Shown: in pieces, positions 11,377-22,690 of the stretch
How positions within the stretch are numbered: the stretch's first letter is position 1
Layout: each line of letters begins with the position of its first letter
Assembly (NCBI GenBank): GCA_002049455.2
Contig: KV918776.1
Coordinates: 372,001 to 436,000 of the forward strand
Direction of reading: 5' to 3'
Length of the DNA: 64,000 nt
DNA from: Porphyra umbilicalis
Lineage: Eukaryota; Rhodophyta; Bangiophyceae; Bangiales; Bangiaceae
Notes under the pieces: model-generated
The model's input: only the letters and a program-made list of their open reading frames with translations
Told to the model about the DNA's origin: nothing
The model's database searches: none
Made by a program: the position numbers and the translations under genes

Positions 11377-11793
11377 TCACGACACCTCCAACAGCATCAT
11401 AATGAAGCGGTAGAGGTAAAAAAAAAAGCTCAGCAAGAAAAACCCAAGCTTCACCTCACAATACCGCCGCTCCCGCCCGAGCGACCCGAAGATGCGGGTG
11501 TTGTCGAGCAAATGCCGCCCACCCCGCACCGCCGAAATGTGCCAGCCGAGGAGCGGCACGTTGAGGGCAACGGCCACCCACTCGGCACGCAGCAGGAGCA
11601 AGGCGGTCATGGCCGCGTGGATGCCAATCGTAAAGCCGACGAGCCCGTTGACGCGGGAGCACAACTCGATGGGGTTGACGTGGTCCATGAGCAGGTCGGA
11701 AAAGAGGATGAGCGTGTAGACGGTGATGAAGAGCTCGCCCGAGATGGCGAGGAATATCGCCACCCAAAAGGTAACGTCGAGGGCGACGCCCAT
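11377..11793 (-). CDS. Cornichon / Erv14 family ER cargo receptor
   Basis: The 138-residue protein matches the usual length of cornichon proteins. These sit in ER-derived COPII vesicles and help export selected membrane cargo. The start is the ATG at 11793, directly before GVALDVTFWVAIFL. Family features in order are a first hydrophobic segment, the loop NPIELCSRVN, AEWVAVALNVPLLGWHI in the second or third segment, the acidic/aromatic DNTRIFGSLG loop, and the final KLGFFLLSFFFYLYRFIM helix. All membrane segments are intact and the ORF has no frame problems. It is divergently oriented to the HGSNAT-like gene. The assignment rests on several family-specific motifs, so it is firm; which cargo it carries cannot be told. 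Confidence 0.95.
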   Translation of the reverse strand: MGVALDVTFWVAIFLAISGELFITVYTLILFSDLLMDHVNPIELCSRVNGLVGFTIGIHAAMTALLLLRAEWVAVALNVPLLGWHISAVRGGRHLLDNTRIFGSLGRERRYCEVKLGFFLLSFFFYLYRFIMMLLEVS

Positions 11794-12354
11794 GGTGGCG
11801 GGGGGTGGTGAAGAGAGGGGAGCGCGCCCCACGGGAGGGAGCGGCCAGCAGCAGAAAAGGGCCGGTGGCAGACACCAAGACTGACAGAAAGCGGCCAGGG
11901 GACGAGCACCGCAGTGGTGCAGCGGGCGGGGCCGCAAAAGGACCTCGACAGGAACACACTGTCAAGGATCAAAGAGCAGGCACGAGGGCACCCGGACTCC
12001 CACCGCCGGCGTGCCAGACAGTGGCGGGACAGGATCGACACGGCGGGCCAGCCGCTGCCGCTGTCGGGACAGCAGAGGGACGAGACCAGACCCGCCCGCG
12101 TACGAGACGCGGCCGTTTCGCCGCGTCAGCGCCAAGTATTGGGTACTGGCGGCAGCAATTGTATTGCGATCTCTACAAGCTGACGACTCAGCCGCGATCA
12201 ATTCCATGTGGTCAGCGCTCACTGTCGCGGCTCTCGAGAAGACCCGCCTCGAGAACGAGCACCAACCGACCGCGGGATACTTACGACCATGCCACCGGTT
12301 TCCTTCTCTTCTCTCCCCGTGTCGCGTACCCCGCCCCTGTTGCAATATCTTCCC
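11794..12354. promoter_or_regulatory. bidirectional upstream region (cornichon / HGSNAT-like)
   Basis: A 560-base spacer between divergent genes, with lower GC than the coding flanks. No TATA box is apparent. Promoter role is inferred from orientation only. Confidence 0.35.
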
Positions 12355-12648
12355 ATGCACCCGTCCGTCACCGCCATGCCCCCCCCCGGCCACGCCCCCC
12401 CCGCTCCCTCCCCACCGACGCCCTCCGGGGCGTTGCCGTCGCGGCCATGGTCCTCGTCGAAGCCGCCCCGACCGCGTACGGTTGCCGCCTCTCCCACGCC
12501 CCGTGGGGCGGCTTGACGCCCGCCGACCTCGTCATGCCCCTCTTCCTCTTTTGCACGGGGCTGGCGCAGGCGGGGCGCCTGGGTGCGGGCGCCGTCGGGA
12601 CCCCGCCCCTACCCACGGGTTGTGGTGGCGGTGGCTACGCCCGCCTCG

Positions 12649-12680
<32 letters not shown>

Positions 12681-12775
12681 TCGGCGGGCGGGACCGACGA
12701 CGGCGGCGGGTGTGGGGTGGCGCCCCTGCCCCCGGCGGCGGCGGCGGGTGCGCCCGCGTCCCCAACCCGTGTCCC

Positions 12776-12811
<36 letters not shown>

Positions 12812-14142
12812 CTCCCTCACCGCCGCCACCCGCCGCGCCGCCGCCCTCTTTGCGGGGGGCCTCCTCCTCGGCAGCGTCCGCGGCGCGACGGGCGGCGGCG
12901 GCGTGACGGTGGGGGTGGATTTGGCGACGCTCCGCCTGCCGGGCGTGCTGCAACGCATCGCCGTTGCGCAGTGGGCGTGTGCGGCGGTCGTGTGGGGGGC
13001 CGTGGGGGGGGGAGACGCGGCGTACGCGCGCCTGCGGGGGCGGCTCGGCAGCGGCCCGGCCCGGCCGTCGGCGTTGACCGGCGGGGGCGCCGGCGGCCAG
13101 CCGGCGGCGCTCCCCCCCCCCGCCCCGCGCCGCTCCCCCTCCCACCCAGTGGCGCGCCGCCGCCGCCGCCGCCGCCGCTGCCGCCGCAGCCACCACCGCC
13201 GCCACCACCCGCGGCGGCCGACCGCCAGCGCGTCGCCGCCGGGCGGGCCGCCCTCGCCACCGCCGCCGCCCTCACCGCCGCCTACACCAGTGTGCTCGTC
13301 ACTGCCCACACGTGCGGGCGGCGGGTCGTGCCCGCCTCCCCCGCCGCCGTTGCGGTCCTCACCTCCCCCGCGTGCAACGCGGCGGCGGCGGTCGACACGG
13401 CGGTCGTTGGGGCCGCCCACCTGTACCCACACCCGCCCTACCGGCGGCTGCCACCCTGCTCCGCCGCCGCCCCGTGTTGGCACCCGGGGCCGCGCGGGGC
13501 GCCCGCCCTGCGGGCGGGCGCGCCACCCTGGTGCGCCCGCCCCGCCGACCCCGAGGGGCCCGTCTCGTCACTGACCGCCACGGCGGCGGCGCTCGTCGGC
13601 CTCGCGTATGGGTGTTTGGGCGGCCGCACGCGCCCGGCGGTGGCGGCGGGGGGGGCGGCGGCGGTGGCGGCCGCCGCCGCGGCGGGCGCCGCGTCGGGGT
13701 GGGCGCCAATCATCAAGGCGCTCTACACGCCGGGCTACGCGGCGGCCACAACCGCCGTGGCGGTCGGCGTGCACGCGGCGCTGACCGCCGCCGCCGCCGC
13801 AGGGGCCGCCGCCGCCGCCGGGGGTGTCGACGGCGGGGCGGCGGCGAGCGGGGCGGGGGGGGGGGGGCGCGCGCGCGGCGGGCGGCCGCGCGCGGGGTGG
13901 GGGTGCTCGCCGCCCTCGGCCGCGCGGCGCTGCCGCTGTATGGGCTGTTTGGCGTCGGCCTCGCGCCGGCGCTCGTGGCGGCCGTGTACTGGGGGGGGGA
14001 CCCGTCGCGCAACGCCGTGGCGGCGGTGCGGGGGGGGGCGGTGGCGGTGCTCGGCGCGGACGCGGGGGAGGTGGCGTACGGGCTGGCGCTCGTGGGGGTG
14101 GCGAGCTGGCTCGCCGTCACGTGGTATCCGCTGGGGACGTGA
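12355..14142 (+). CDS. Heparan-alpha-glucosaminide N-acetyltransferase-like (HGSNAT/YeiB-type) multi-pass protein, frame-changed
   Basis: The family transfers acetyl groups across membranes. Three adjacent plus-strand frames carry consecutive pieces of it. Frame one has TDALRGVAVAAMVLVE, HAPWGGLTPADLVMPLFLFC and LRLPGVLQRIAVAQ. Frame two has CNAAAAVDTAVVGAAHLYP and PADPEGPVSSLTATAAAL. Frame three has LPLYGLFGVGLAPALV and ends WLAVTWYPLGT. The order matches the family. The frame changes fall at or near a C run (13112-13121) and a 13-base G run (13855-13867). They could be homopolymer miscounts, unrecognised introns or genuine lesions. The first in-phase ATG of the domain is at 12447, inside the first helix; upstream ATGs at 12355 and 12376 are in another frame, again separated by C runs. 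Low-complexity Gly/Pro loops are inserted between helices. Confidence 0.75.
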
Positions 14143-14309
14143 GGGCGCGCACGCCCCCCGCCCCGACGTGCGCAGGGACCCCGAGGTGGGCTCTTGTCGC
14201 GGACTGCGTGCCACGCCGCGGTGGAGCCGACCGCCGCGTCAAATACATGTCATTTCGACGCCTGTCTACACGCGCGCCGCTCTGCACTCACCCCACCCTC
14301 TTCCCCCTC

Positions 14310-17300
14310 TTACGGCTCCACGCCGCAGGCGCCGGCCCCCCCCGCGGCCGCCGCCCGCTCCGCCGCCACGACAAACGCCTTGCCGAGGGCGGCGAGTGCG
14401 CGCGCACGCTCCCGCCGCACCGCCCCCGGCGTCGTGGCGCGGGCGCCGTCTGGGAGGTCCGCCCGCCCCGCCGCCGCGGGCCCCGTCGCCCCGCCGGTGC
14501 CACTGCCACCGGCACCCGCGGCGGCAGCGGCGGCCGCCGCCGCCTCTGCGGCCGCCACATCCGCGGCGACGCGCGTCGGCGACACGGCCCGCCGCGCCAC
14601 CCCCCCCGCCGTCGTCTGGATGTCGGCCGCACACAGGCGCCACAGCGCCGTGACGGCGCGGCGCGCTTCCGCGGGCGACAGCTCCCCGTCGGGGCCGCTG
14701 CCGCCGCCGACCACCGCCCACCGGCGGCGGATGCGCGCATAGGCGGTGGCGGCAGACGTGGCGGCGGCGGCGGCGAGGCGGCGGGTCGACTGGAGGCCCG
14801 TCCAACACAGGCGTTTGCCGAGGACGAGCGTCGGCGCCGCGTCGCCGCTGCTCCCACTGCCACCGCTGCTGCCGCTGCCGGCCGTGGCGGCCGAGACGGA
14901 TAGGGTGATGGAGTTGAGGGTGCGCTGGCCTTCGGACACGTACACCTTGCCGACGGCGTGGAGCATGGGCACGGCAAACGCCCCGGGGCCGCCGTCGGGG
15001 TCGTCGGCGCAGAGCAGGCGGGCGGCTTCCTCGTCTGCCCACGCCATAAAGGCGTCCTTGTCGCCCTCGACAAACGGGGCCAGCAAGTCGATCAAGTCGG
15101 TCGTCAGCGTGGCGACGCGCGTCGCCTGTGCCGCTCGTCGGGAGGTGGTGGTGCCTGGCGACGGCGGCACGGGGGACAACGGCAGGGCGCCGTCGGACGT
15201 GGCGCCGCTGCCGCTGTCGCCACTGCCCGCGGGCGGCGACGCCACGTCCATCACCTGCAACCGGCCGAGCAGGTGCACAAAGCGCTCCCCGCCAAAGGCG
15301 CGGTAAAAGATGGTCGCCGCGTCTGGTGCGTCCCGCCCCACCTCCCCGCCCCCGCTGTCTCCGGCGCTACTGACGCTGCTGCGCGGCGACAAGCCGCCCG
15401 CCCCAGTGTGGACGGCCAGCAGCATGTGGTAGGCGGCCGACAGGCGTTGAAAGTTGGCCGTCGCGTCGGGCTGGTCGGGGTGCAAGTCGGGGTGAACGTC
15501 CCGGGCGCGTGCGTGGTAGGCCCTCTTGAGCCGCGTCGGCGTCGCCGCCGCCGGCGGAACGCCGAGGATGTCGTACAACTCCGCCGCTTCGGGGTCGACC
15601 TCCTCTGCCGGGGGTTGGCGCCGCCCCGCTTCGTCGCTGATCCGGTCGTCGCTGTGCCCGTCGGCGGAGCCGGCCACCCGTGTTGGCGTGGACGGCGGCA
15701 CGCCGTCGGGTAGCGGCGACGCCGGCGGCGAGTTGTCGTCATGGTCCAACCCCCCCCGGCTGCCGACGCGGCCAAACCAAAGGCGCAACGACCGCAGGCT
15801 GCGGTGCCGCCGCATGGGCGTCGGCACGGGCGACGCGTCCGCGTTGGCGCCGGCCGCTCCGCCGTCGGCGCCGGCGAGGTGGTTGAGCGACTGCGTGCGG
15901 GCGCCCATGGTCCGGCGGACGGCGGCGACGCTCGAGCGCCGCGCGCGGCGCCGCGCGCCCGCGCGCCCGAGTGGCGTGGTGCCCCGGTCCGCCCCTCTGC
16001 GCGCCGATGGGGTGGGGGAGGTCGGCGGTGTCTGCGGGAGGACGCCGACCGTCACCACTTCCAGCGGCGAGGAGAAGACGGGGGCCGACGACCACGGCGA
16101 CGCGGAAGCATTGTCTTGGCTTGCCGCTGCCCGACTCGGAAAGTGCAGGAGGCCAGCCGACTGCGGGCGGCCGCCCAACTCCCGTGAAAGGGGCACACCA
16201 GAATCCTGACGGAACGGCGTGCCCGTATCCCGGCGGGCGGTGGCGGGCCCTGCCAGTGGCACCGGCGACATTGCCGGCGACGACTCGCGGTCGTCCCAGC
16301 CCGTCCCCGACCGTGAGACAGAGTGCAAAACGTCGGCCGAGCGGGGGCGGGGGGACAAGTCCCACGCAGCAAGCTGCATGCCCCACATGGGAGCCGGCAG
16401 CCCCGTTCCACGCGGTGCGCCGACGCCCGCTGCTTGCGGTGCAATCGCGCCGGTATCCCGGCGTGCCGAGATGCCCACCCCCGCCGCCCCGTCGTGCATC
16501 GCGCTGCGGGGGCGGGCATCGCCGAGGGCCGACTTGCCCCCGTGCCGTTCCGGCAGCCCCGTGTCCCGCCGTGCACCGAAGCCGGCGACGCCGGCCACGT
16601 GCGGCGCCGTTGCACCCGTATCTCGGCGGGTTGACAGGCCCACCCCCGCCGCCCCGTCGTGCATGGCGCTGCGGGGACGGGCGTCGCCGAGCACCGACAT
16701 GCCCTCCTCTCGTTCCGGCAGTCGCACGCCCAGTCGTGCAGTGGCGCCCGCTGTTGGTGGCGCGGTCGTGCCCGTATCCCGGCGCGTTGACAAGCCCATC
16801 CCCGCCGCCCCGTCGTGCATCGCGCTGCGGGGGCGGGCGTCGCCGAGCGGCGTGCCCCCCGGCCGTGCCGGCAGCCCCGTGTCCCGCCGTGCGCCAACGC
16901 CCGCCGCTTGCGGCGCGGCCGCGCCCGTGTCCCGGCGCGTCGGGATGCCCACCCCCGCCGCCCCGTCGTGCATGGCGCCGCGGGGGCGGGCGTCTCCGAG
17001 CGGCGTCGCGTCCCGGTCTGCGCTCCACCCCGCCCACGTGGCAGGCTCCGCGTCTGGCGCCGCGGAGAGCGCCGGCGGTCGCGCCGCACCGACCGTCACC
17101 ACGGGCAGCGGCACCGGGGACGGGCAGGTCAGCGGCGGCGACGCCACCCCGCTGCTGGCTGCGCCCGGCCGCCGCGGCGCGCCGCCGAGCACGTCGAGGA
17201 GCCTCCTCCGGCGGGCGGCCGATGCCATCGTCTCTGCCAACGCGGCGGCGCGGGAAGGGGACGGTGGCCCGCCGCTCCCCCCGACCTCGGCGCCCTCGAG

Positions 17301-20167
17301 GGAGCCCCAGCTTTCGCCCTTGCCGTGGATGCTCGCCGACAAGAGCTCCCGCGACGGGAGGAGCCCGGGGATGGACAGCGGCTGCTCCGCCGACGCTGAG
17401 GACTGGCAGGAGAGCATCGACGCCGGACCGCCGGTTGCTGCGGCGGGCGGCAGCTCGTGCGGCGGCGGCGTCGGCGAAAAGGGGAGGTCCCACCGCGGGC
17501 CCGCCAACCACGGGTCGGAGAGGTCTGCGCGCGGCAGTGCCGCGTGGCCCTCGTCGCCCGTGACGACAACGACTTGGGGGGGAAACGGGTGGGGGGGGGA
17601 AGGCCCGTGTAGACCGCCTCTGACGCGTCGCTTGGGGGGGGGGGGAGGGGGGGGGGAGGGGGGGTACTAGCCGATGCGTCGCTCTCCGAGGAGTTGTCGC
17701 CACTGACGGAGGAGCCGCTCTCGTCAGAGCTGTCAGAGCCGTCAGAGCTCTCAGAGCTACCCGAGCCGTCGGCCGCTGACGACTCTGACGGCGTGCCACT
17801 ACTGGCCATCGAGCTGTCCGTGTCGTTGCCGTCCTGCGATGCCCCGACGCCCGGCAGCACAACAGCGACTCGGCCGCCAGCGGCGGCTCCCAGCTCTTTG
17901 TCGGTGGCGGACCCCGGCGCGGGCGGCTCGGCCGCCTGTGACGGCCGCGGAGGCACCGATACGTGCCGCGGTCCGTGGCGGACCCGCCGGATGTCGCCGG
18001 CCGGTCCGCGGCGCCCGGGCCAAGACCGCGACCTCGGCGGGAAGGTGGCCGTCTTGGCCTGCGCCACCTCTAGCGGATCACCGGTCACCGCGGCGCGAGG
18101 CACGGCCTCGGCGGCATCGACGACAACCGCGACCGGCACGGCCTCGACCGCCTCGACGACAACCGCGACCGGCACGGCCTCGGCCGCCTCGACGACCACC
18201 GCAGACGCCGTCTGTTCGGCGGCAAACTCGTCCGCCGAGGCTGGCTCACAGGCAGCATCTGGCACCGCTTCCGGAAAAGGAGGCAGTACGTTGGCATCCC
18301 CCTCGGGACCCGTTGGGGACGGCGGAAGGGGTGGCAACGGTCCAGACGGCACGCCGCCCAACGATGACTCGGAAGAAGAGGAGCGCGTCGAGGTGGAGGA
18401 TGACGCGGATGCCAACGCCATCCTTGTCACTGCCGGACCAACGCCCGCCGCCCGATCCGCGTCGACCTCCTTCCCAGCCGCCACCACCGCCACGTCGGCG
18501 GCCACGTCCTCTGGTGGCACCGCCTCTGGCACCGGCGGGATCGAGCGGTAGCTGAGATCCGCCCCCGGCACGCTCGACGTAAACGTACGGGTGACGACCC
18601 GCCCCGCGCTCGACGCTGGCGCGCCCAACGCCAGCGGCACCGCCGCCGCCTCCGCCGCCGCTGCCGCCACCGCCGCCCCCGCCGCCTTGTGGTGCACCGC
18701 CGCGATGCGGCGCGCCGACGCTGCCGCCTCGGCTGCCGCCGCCAGCCCCTCATCCCCACCATGCTTGGCCGCCACCACCGCCGCCCGCACGTCCCCCCCC
18801 CCTAACTGCAGCAGCACCGCGGAGCGGGCGAGGGACCGCCGCGCCCGCCCTGACGAGTCCGCCCCGCCCCCCCGCGCCGCGTCGACGGCGGCCGTGTCGG
18901 CGGCCAGCGCCTGCCGCAGCAGCGCATACGCGCGGGCGGTGTGGGCCCACCCGTCGGGGGGGGACCCTGCCGCGCCCGCCGCGTCGAGGCGCGCCGACCA
19001 CCGCCGCACCGCGTCATTGTCAGAGCCGCCCCAGGCGGGGGGGGCGATGAGCGAGAGGGCGTCGGGGGGGACGGGCGGGGCCGTCGGGCTGCGGGGGGGG
19101 GTCGTCGAGCGCAGCGGCGGGGGCGCCCGCGAGTTGGACGAGGGCGGCTCCGCCGCGTCCTTGTCGTACATCCCGCCATCGTCGGCGGGCGCCCCGTCTA
19201 CGTGGGCGGCCGCTTGGAGGCCTTGGACGCGCGCGAGCGCCGCGACGAGCGCCTTGTGGTCTGGGCAGTGGGTCAACCCCGTCTGGAGGGCCTGCCACGC
19301 CCCCCGCGTGTCGCCCGCCACGACGAGGGCGTCTGCAAGTCGATGCCACGCCGTCGCATCGTCGGGCGCCGCGTCGGTCGCGAGCCGCGCGTCCCGCACC
19401 GCGCGGCGGGTGTAGGCCGCGGGGAGGCTCGGGCAGGCGGCGCAGCAGCTACACCCAGCCGCGCACGCAACGCCCCGGGGGGACGCGAGGAGCGTCGAAC
19501 AGCCGGCGCTCGACGCCGACGCGCCGCCGCCGCGGTCGCCGTCGGGCACGGACGTCAACCCCGAGTTGATCGTGCTGATGCGTGAAAAGGCAAACACGTC
19601 GGCTGGGACGGCGGCGCCCGACGCGGCGGCGGTCCCGCCACTGGCACCGCCCCCGCCGTCACCGTCGTGGTCGCCCCGCGCCGGCCGCCGCGAGGAGCTC
19701 GCCACCCCCGACTGCCGCCTCCGCCGCTGCCGCGGCCGACCCCCCTCGCTGCCGCTCGGAACGGATCGCCCGTCCCCGCCCGTGTCGCCGTGATCGCTCC
19801 CTTCGCTGCTTGCGTTGCAATCGTGGAGGAGGGCGGCGGCGGCGGCTGCCTCGGCCGCCGCCGCCGCCGCTTGGGTGGCCAACGCCAACCACGACGCGGA
19901 GCGGTTGCCGTATAGCCGCGCCGCCGTGTCGCCACGGGGGCGCCGTCGCCCATTGCCGCTGCCGCCGCCGCCGCCGCCGCCGCTGCCGCTGCCACTGTTG
20001 CGACGAGCGGCCGCACGCAGGCCGACCGTGTAGGAGCGCACAGCGTCGCCGTACGCGCCGCGGCGGTACGCGCTGTTGCCGGCGCGGCGGGCGGCCTCGT
20101 CCGACCGCCGGACCGACGTCAGGGGGGGAGGACCCTGCGGAGTTGGGGGAGCACAAGGAACCGCCAT
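14310..20167 (-). CDS. TPR + J-domain + DnaJ-X co-chaperone, very long, frame change in the middle
   Basis: J-proteins activate Hsp70 ATPase. The gene starts at ATG 20167 (MAVPCAPP). A TPR motif lies at residues about 21-50 with a second helical pair before 19,870; another TPR-like region lies at about 19,190-19,420 (DDATAWHRLADALVVAGD). Long Ser/Pro/Ala-rich disorder follows. At 17.57-17.69 kb the reading frame changes beside C-rich codons (G runs on the plus strand) and continues as PFPPQVVVVTGDEGHAAL. A four-copy repeat comes next, then the J-domain (about 15,425-15,590) with HPD at 15486-15494. The C-terminal DnaJ-X region follows, with FYRAFGGERFVHLLG and an ALWRLCAADIQTT segment. DnaJ-X occurs in plant and fungal J-proteins of the Caj1/Djp1 kind; TPR plus J recalls DNAJC7. 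Two genes are possible, but no terminator, promoter or start separates the halves. Total is about 1,950 residues. Confidence 0.75.
16430..17015 (-). repeat. four-copy 150-160 bp repeat inside the J-protein gene
   Basis: Each unit encodes a block containing LGDARPRSAMHDGAAGVG, then RRDTG and AGVGARRDTGLP. Copies centre near 16,500, 16,665, 16,825 and 16,975. The blocks stay in frame, so this is a coding repeat in the linker between the TPR and J regions. Confidence 0.85.
18098..18215 (-). repeat. 39-bp tandem repeat, three copies, in coding sequence
   Basis: It encodes a 13-residue unit of the form VEAAEAVPVAVVV repeated three times with small changes, within the disordered linker of the J-protein. 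Confidence 0.8.
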
Positions 20168-21390
20168 GGCCCGCCGCTGCTGCCGCTACACGCCGTCAGA
20201 TCCCCGGGGAAAGAAGGAAATGAGCAAAACAGTGTATGAGCGGGGGGCATCTAGTCCGCCGACCTCATCAAAGAGACAGGAGCGGCCGGTACGGAGCGGC
20301 TTCGCTGTGCGCGCGCGGCAGGCTAGACAGCGCCAACGCCCAGCGGCGCTCGTACCCCGCCGCAGGCACCGGGTGCGATGGAGGCGGGGGCGGTCGTCTG
20401 GCGGGTGCGCCTGGGAGAGAAGCAGTGGCGTCGCAGAGTGCGGGTCTCATGCGTGGATTCTGGTTGAGGTGCGGTGCAGCACCCAAGCCACTCGGGGGCT
20501 GCCCTCTGGCCTGTGGACCGTGGGCAACGGGTGGCAGCCCCCGCACGAGGCCCCCACGGGTGGCCCGGGCCCCTAAAGCCAGACTCGGTCCACCCGCTCG
20601 TGAATGGTCCGAAATGTGACCGTTTGCGGCGGCACCGCCTCGTGATGCGTATTGCGCTACCCGTTGTGCCCACCTCATCACTCTAGTCAGGCGTGCCAGG
20701 CGCCAACCCCGGTGCGCGCCGCTACGCGGCGCGCGCGGATCGCGACAGCGTAAGTCTCTGGGAGTCTGCGCCCCCTGACCATCCGAGAAGCAGGTGGCGT
20801 TTTACGGCCGGCGCGGAGCACCAAGCAAGTCCCCGGTGTCAAGCAGCTGCCTCGCGGCGGGCCTGCCACGCCTCGCCCAGACCGACAGGCGGCACCGCAG
20901 CTAGGCAGAGACCGCGGCGCCCCTCTGACCAATGAAATGGCCCATCGGCTCACATTGGGAGGAGGGCCGCGCACACGTTCGTGGCGTCAGCCACAGACAA
21001 GAGGCCGCCTGTGCAGCGCGCCCTTTTGCCCGAGCATGGGCAGATGGACAGTACGATTGGACAAGAAGTCACCTCAGCTCGTTGCTGAGGAGTGAGAGGT
21101 GCCGCGCAACCCCAGTCAATTGGGGCCGTCCACTATCATAGTCAACTTTGACTAAAATGCCCAACGGATGCCAACCCCGTTGGGAAACCGTTGGAGGTTG
21201 ACTTCGGGCAATGCCCCAACGGAGCCGAGCGCGTGATTCTGACGAGGTCGCGCGCAAGGACAGAGCTTCCTGGCCACAGATGTGCTATCCGTGATGACCG
21301 ATTGGCTGACTGCAAGGTGTGTGCTGGAATTGTAGAAGGTCACCCTGCATTTGTAAGGATCCCACTAATTTCTTTCCAAGACTTCCTCAG
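20168..21390. promoter_or_regulatory. divergent upstream region of the J-protein and cyclin genes
   Basis: It has mixed GC, falling toward 21 kb. No ORF of interest is seen. It contains a CCGTTGG-rich repeat at 21155-21228. The first exon of the cyclin gene probably lies somewhere in the right half, but I could not place it. Confidence 0.4.
21155..21228. repeat. CCGTTGG/CCAACGG-rich dispersed element, copy 1
   Basis: It carries several CCAACGG and CCGTTGG heptamers together with GTTGGGAAAC (21179-21188) and GTTGGAGGTT (21190-21199). Both decamers recur in a similar heptamer-rich stretch at 49938-50082. Confidence 0.55.
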
Positions 21391-22690
21391 CGGGCCGACA
21401 AGCCCGTCAAGCGTAGACCGCACGCGACGGCGGTGGAAGCGCCATGTGGCTCTGGCTGTGTCATCGCCGCGCAGTCAGCGGAGCTCAGAGCCGATCCTCG
21501 CCTCTGGCGGCGGCGTGCAGCCGCCGGTGCAGCCGCTCCCCCCCCCCGACGCGGGCGCGTCGCTCTTCTACGGCACCTCCGCGCAGCCGTTCCCCCTCGC
21601 CGCCTACACGACGCGCCTCGTTGCCTACGCGGGGTGCTCCCGCGCGGCCCTGCTGTCGGCCCTCGACTTGCTGTGCCGCGCGGGGATGGCGGATCCGCTC
21701 CTCCGCCTCTGCGACCGCAACGTGCACCGGCTGCTCGTCGCGGCGATCGCCGTCGCGGCCAAGGTGCACGACGATGAGGTGTTTTCCAACGCGCACTACG
21801 CGGCCGTGGGGGGGGTCCCCTCCGTGCCGGAAATGAATGCGCTGGAAGCGTACATGCTGCGGGTGCTCGGGTGGGGGGTCGGCCTCGACCGTGACGGGTA
21901 CCGCCGGTGGGAGGTGGCACTGCTGCTGCATGTGACGAACGACATGCGGGCGGCGGGGCAAAGCCGGGGAGTCGTCGGCGCCACCCCGCTGCCGGCCAAC
22001 GCGGCCGGTGGCGGCGGGGGGGGGGGGGGGGGGGCGCACCGGGCCTCGGTGGCGTGCCCGGCGTCGGCGTGCCAGGGGTGGGCCCGGTGCCGCCGGCCAG
22101 TGTCGTGGGGGACGATGGCAAGCCGGGCGCGTCGTATCGCGTCAGCGCGCCCGCTGGCGGGACGGCGCCGACGGTGCCCGTGACGCACGGCTTCTACGCA
22201 GTTGGCGCGTGAGTGGGTGGCGGCGAGGGAGTGGGGGCGCACTCCCATCTCGGTCTCCCTTTCGCTGCGTTGTCCTTTTTTTTTTTCTCTCTCTCTGCCG
22301 CTTTGTTCTCCTTTGTCCGTGCGCGTGTGGGGGGTGGGTTTGCTCTGTAACAACTTTCAACCTTTTCTTTTTTGTGTGTTTGTCGCTCGTCGTGCCACCG
22401 CCCGCGGTGCCGTGCGTGGCCCTCACCGCGGACGGGTCTGGGGCGCGCAGGCCCCATCGGGGTTGCCCCGTGCAGTGGGGCGGGTCGACGGGACGATGAA
22501 AGACGCGGTGCGAGCGGCCTCGCCGGCGTCGGCGGGTGGCTTGATCGGCCACATCTGCTGGTGGAAGGGTGCCTCGATTGACGCCACCGCCCCTGCCTAC
22601 CGGCCGTCCGTGATGTATGGGCGACTGCGCTGTACATGTGCTTTACACGGCCCGCCCGTTATGCCCCCGAGCGGGAACACCACACCCTAA
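21391..22690 (+). CDS. PHO80/Pcl-type (P/U-type) cyclin, 5' exon missing
   Basis: Regulatory subunit type that partners Pho85- or CDKA-like kinases. The cyclin box runs about 21,560-21,930: LFYGTSAQPFPLAAYTTRLV, then NVHRLLVAAIAVAAKVHDDE, FSNAHYAAVGGV and EMNALEAYMLRVLGW. These are family hallmarks. No in-frame ATG precedes the box, and acceptor-like CAG/AAG sites lie near 21380-21390, so an upstream exon is likely. A 19-base G run (22016-22034) separates the box from a tail in another frame (APGLGGVPGVGVPG to HGFYAVG). That tail runs into a GTGAGT donor at 22209. Splicing to an acceptor at 22475 continues the frame as GRVDGTMKDAVRAAS, then GHICWWKG, to a stop at 22690. Cyclin identity is secure; the tail and last exon are moderate inferences. 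Confidence 0.8.
22209..22475 (+). other. probable cyclin intron, 267 bases
   Basis: GTGAGT donor, a T/C-rich tract at about 22256-22310, and the acceptor CCCCGTGCAG. Phase 2 on both sides gives a continuous frame, and the size matches the panC intron. The long distance between the T/C tract and the acceptor is a weakness. Confidence 0.55.
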
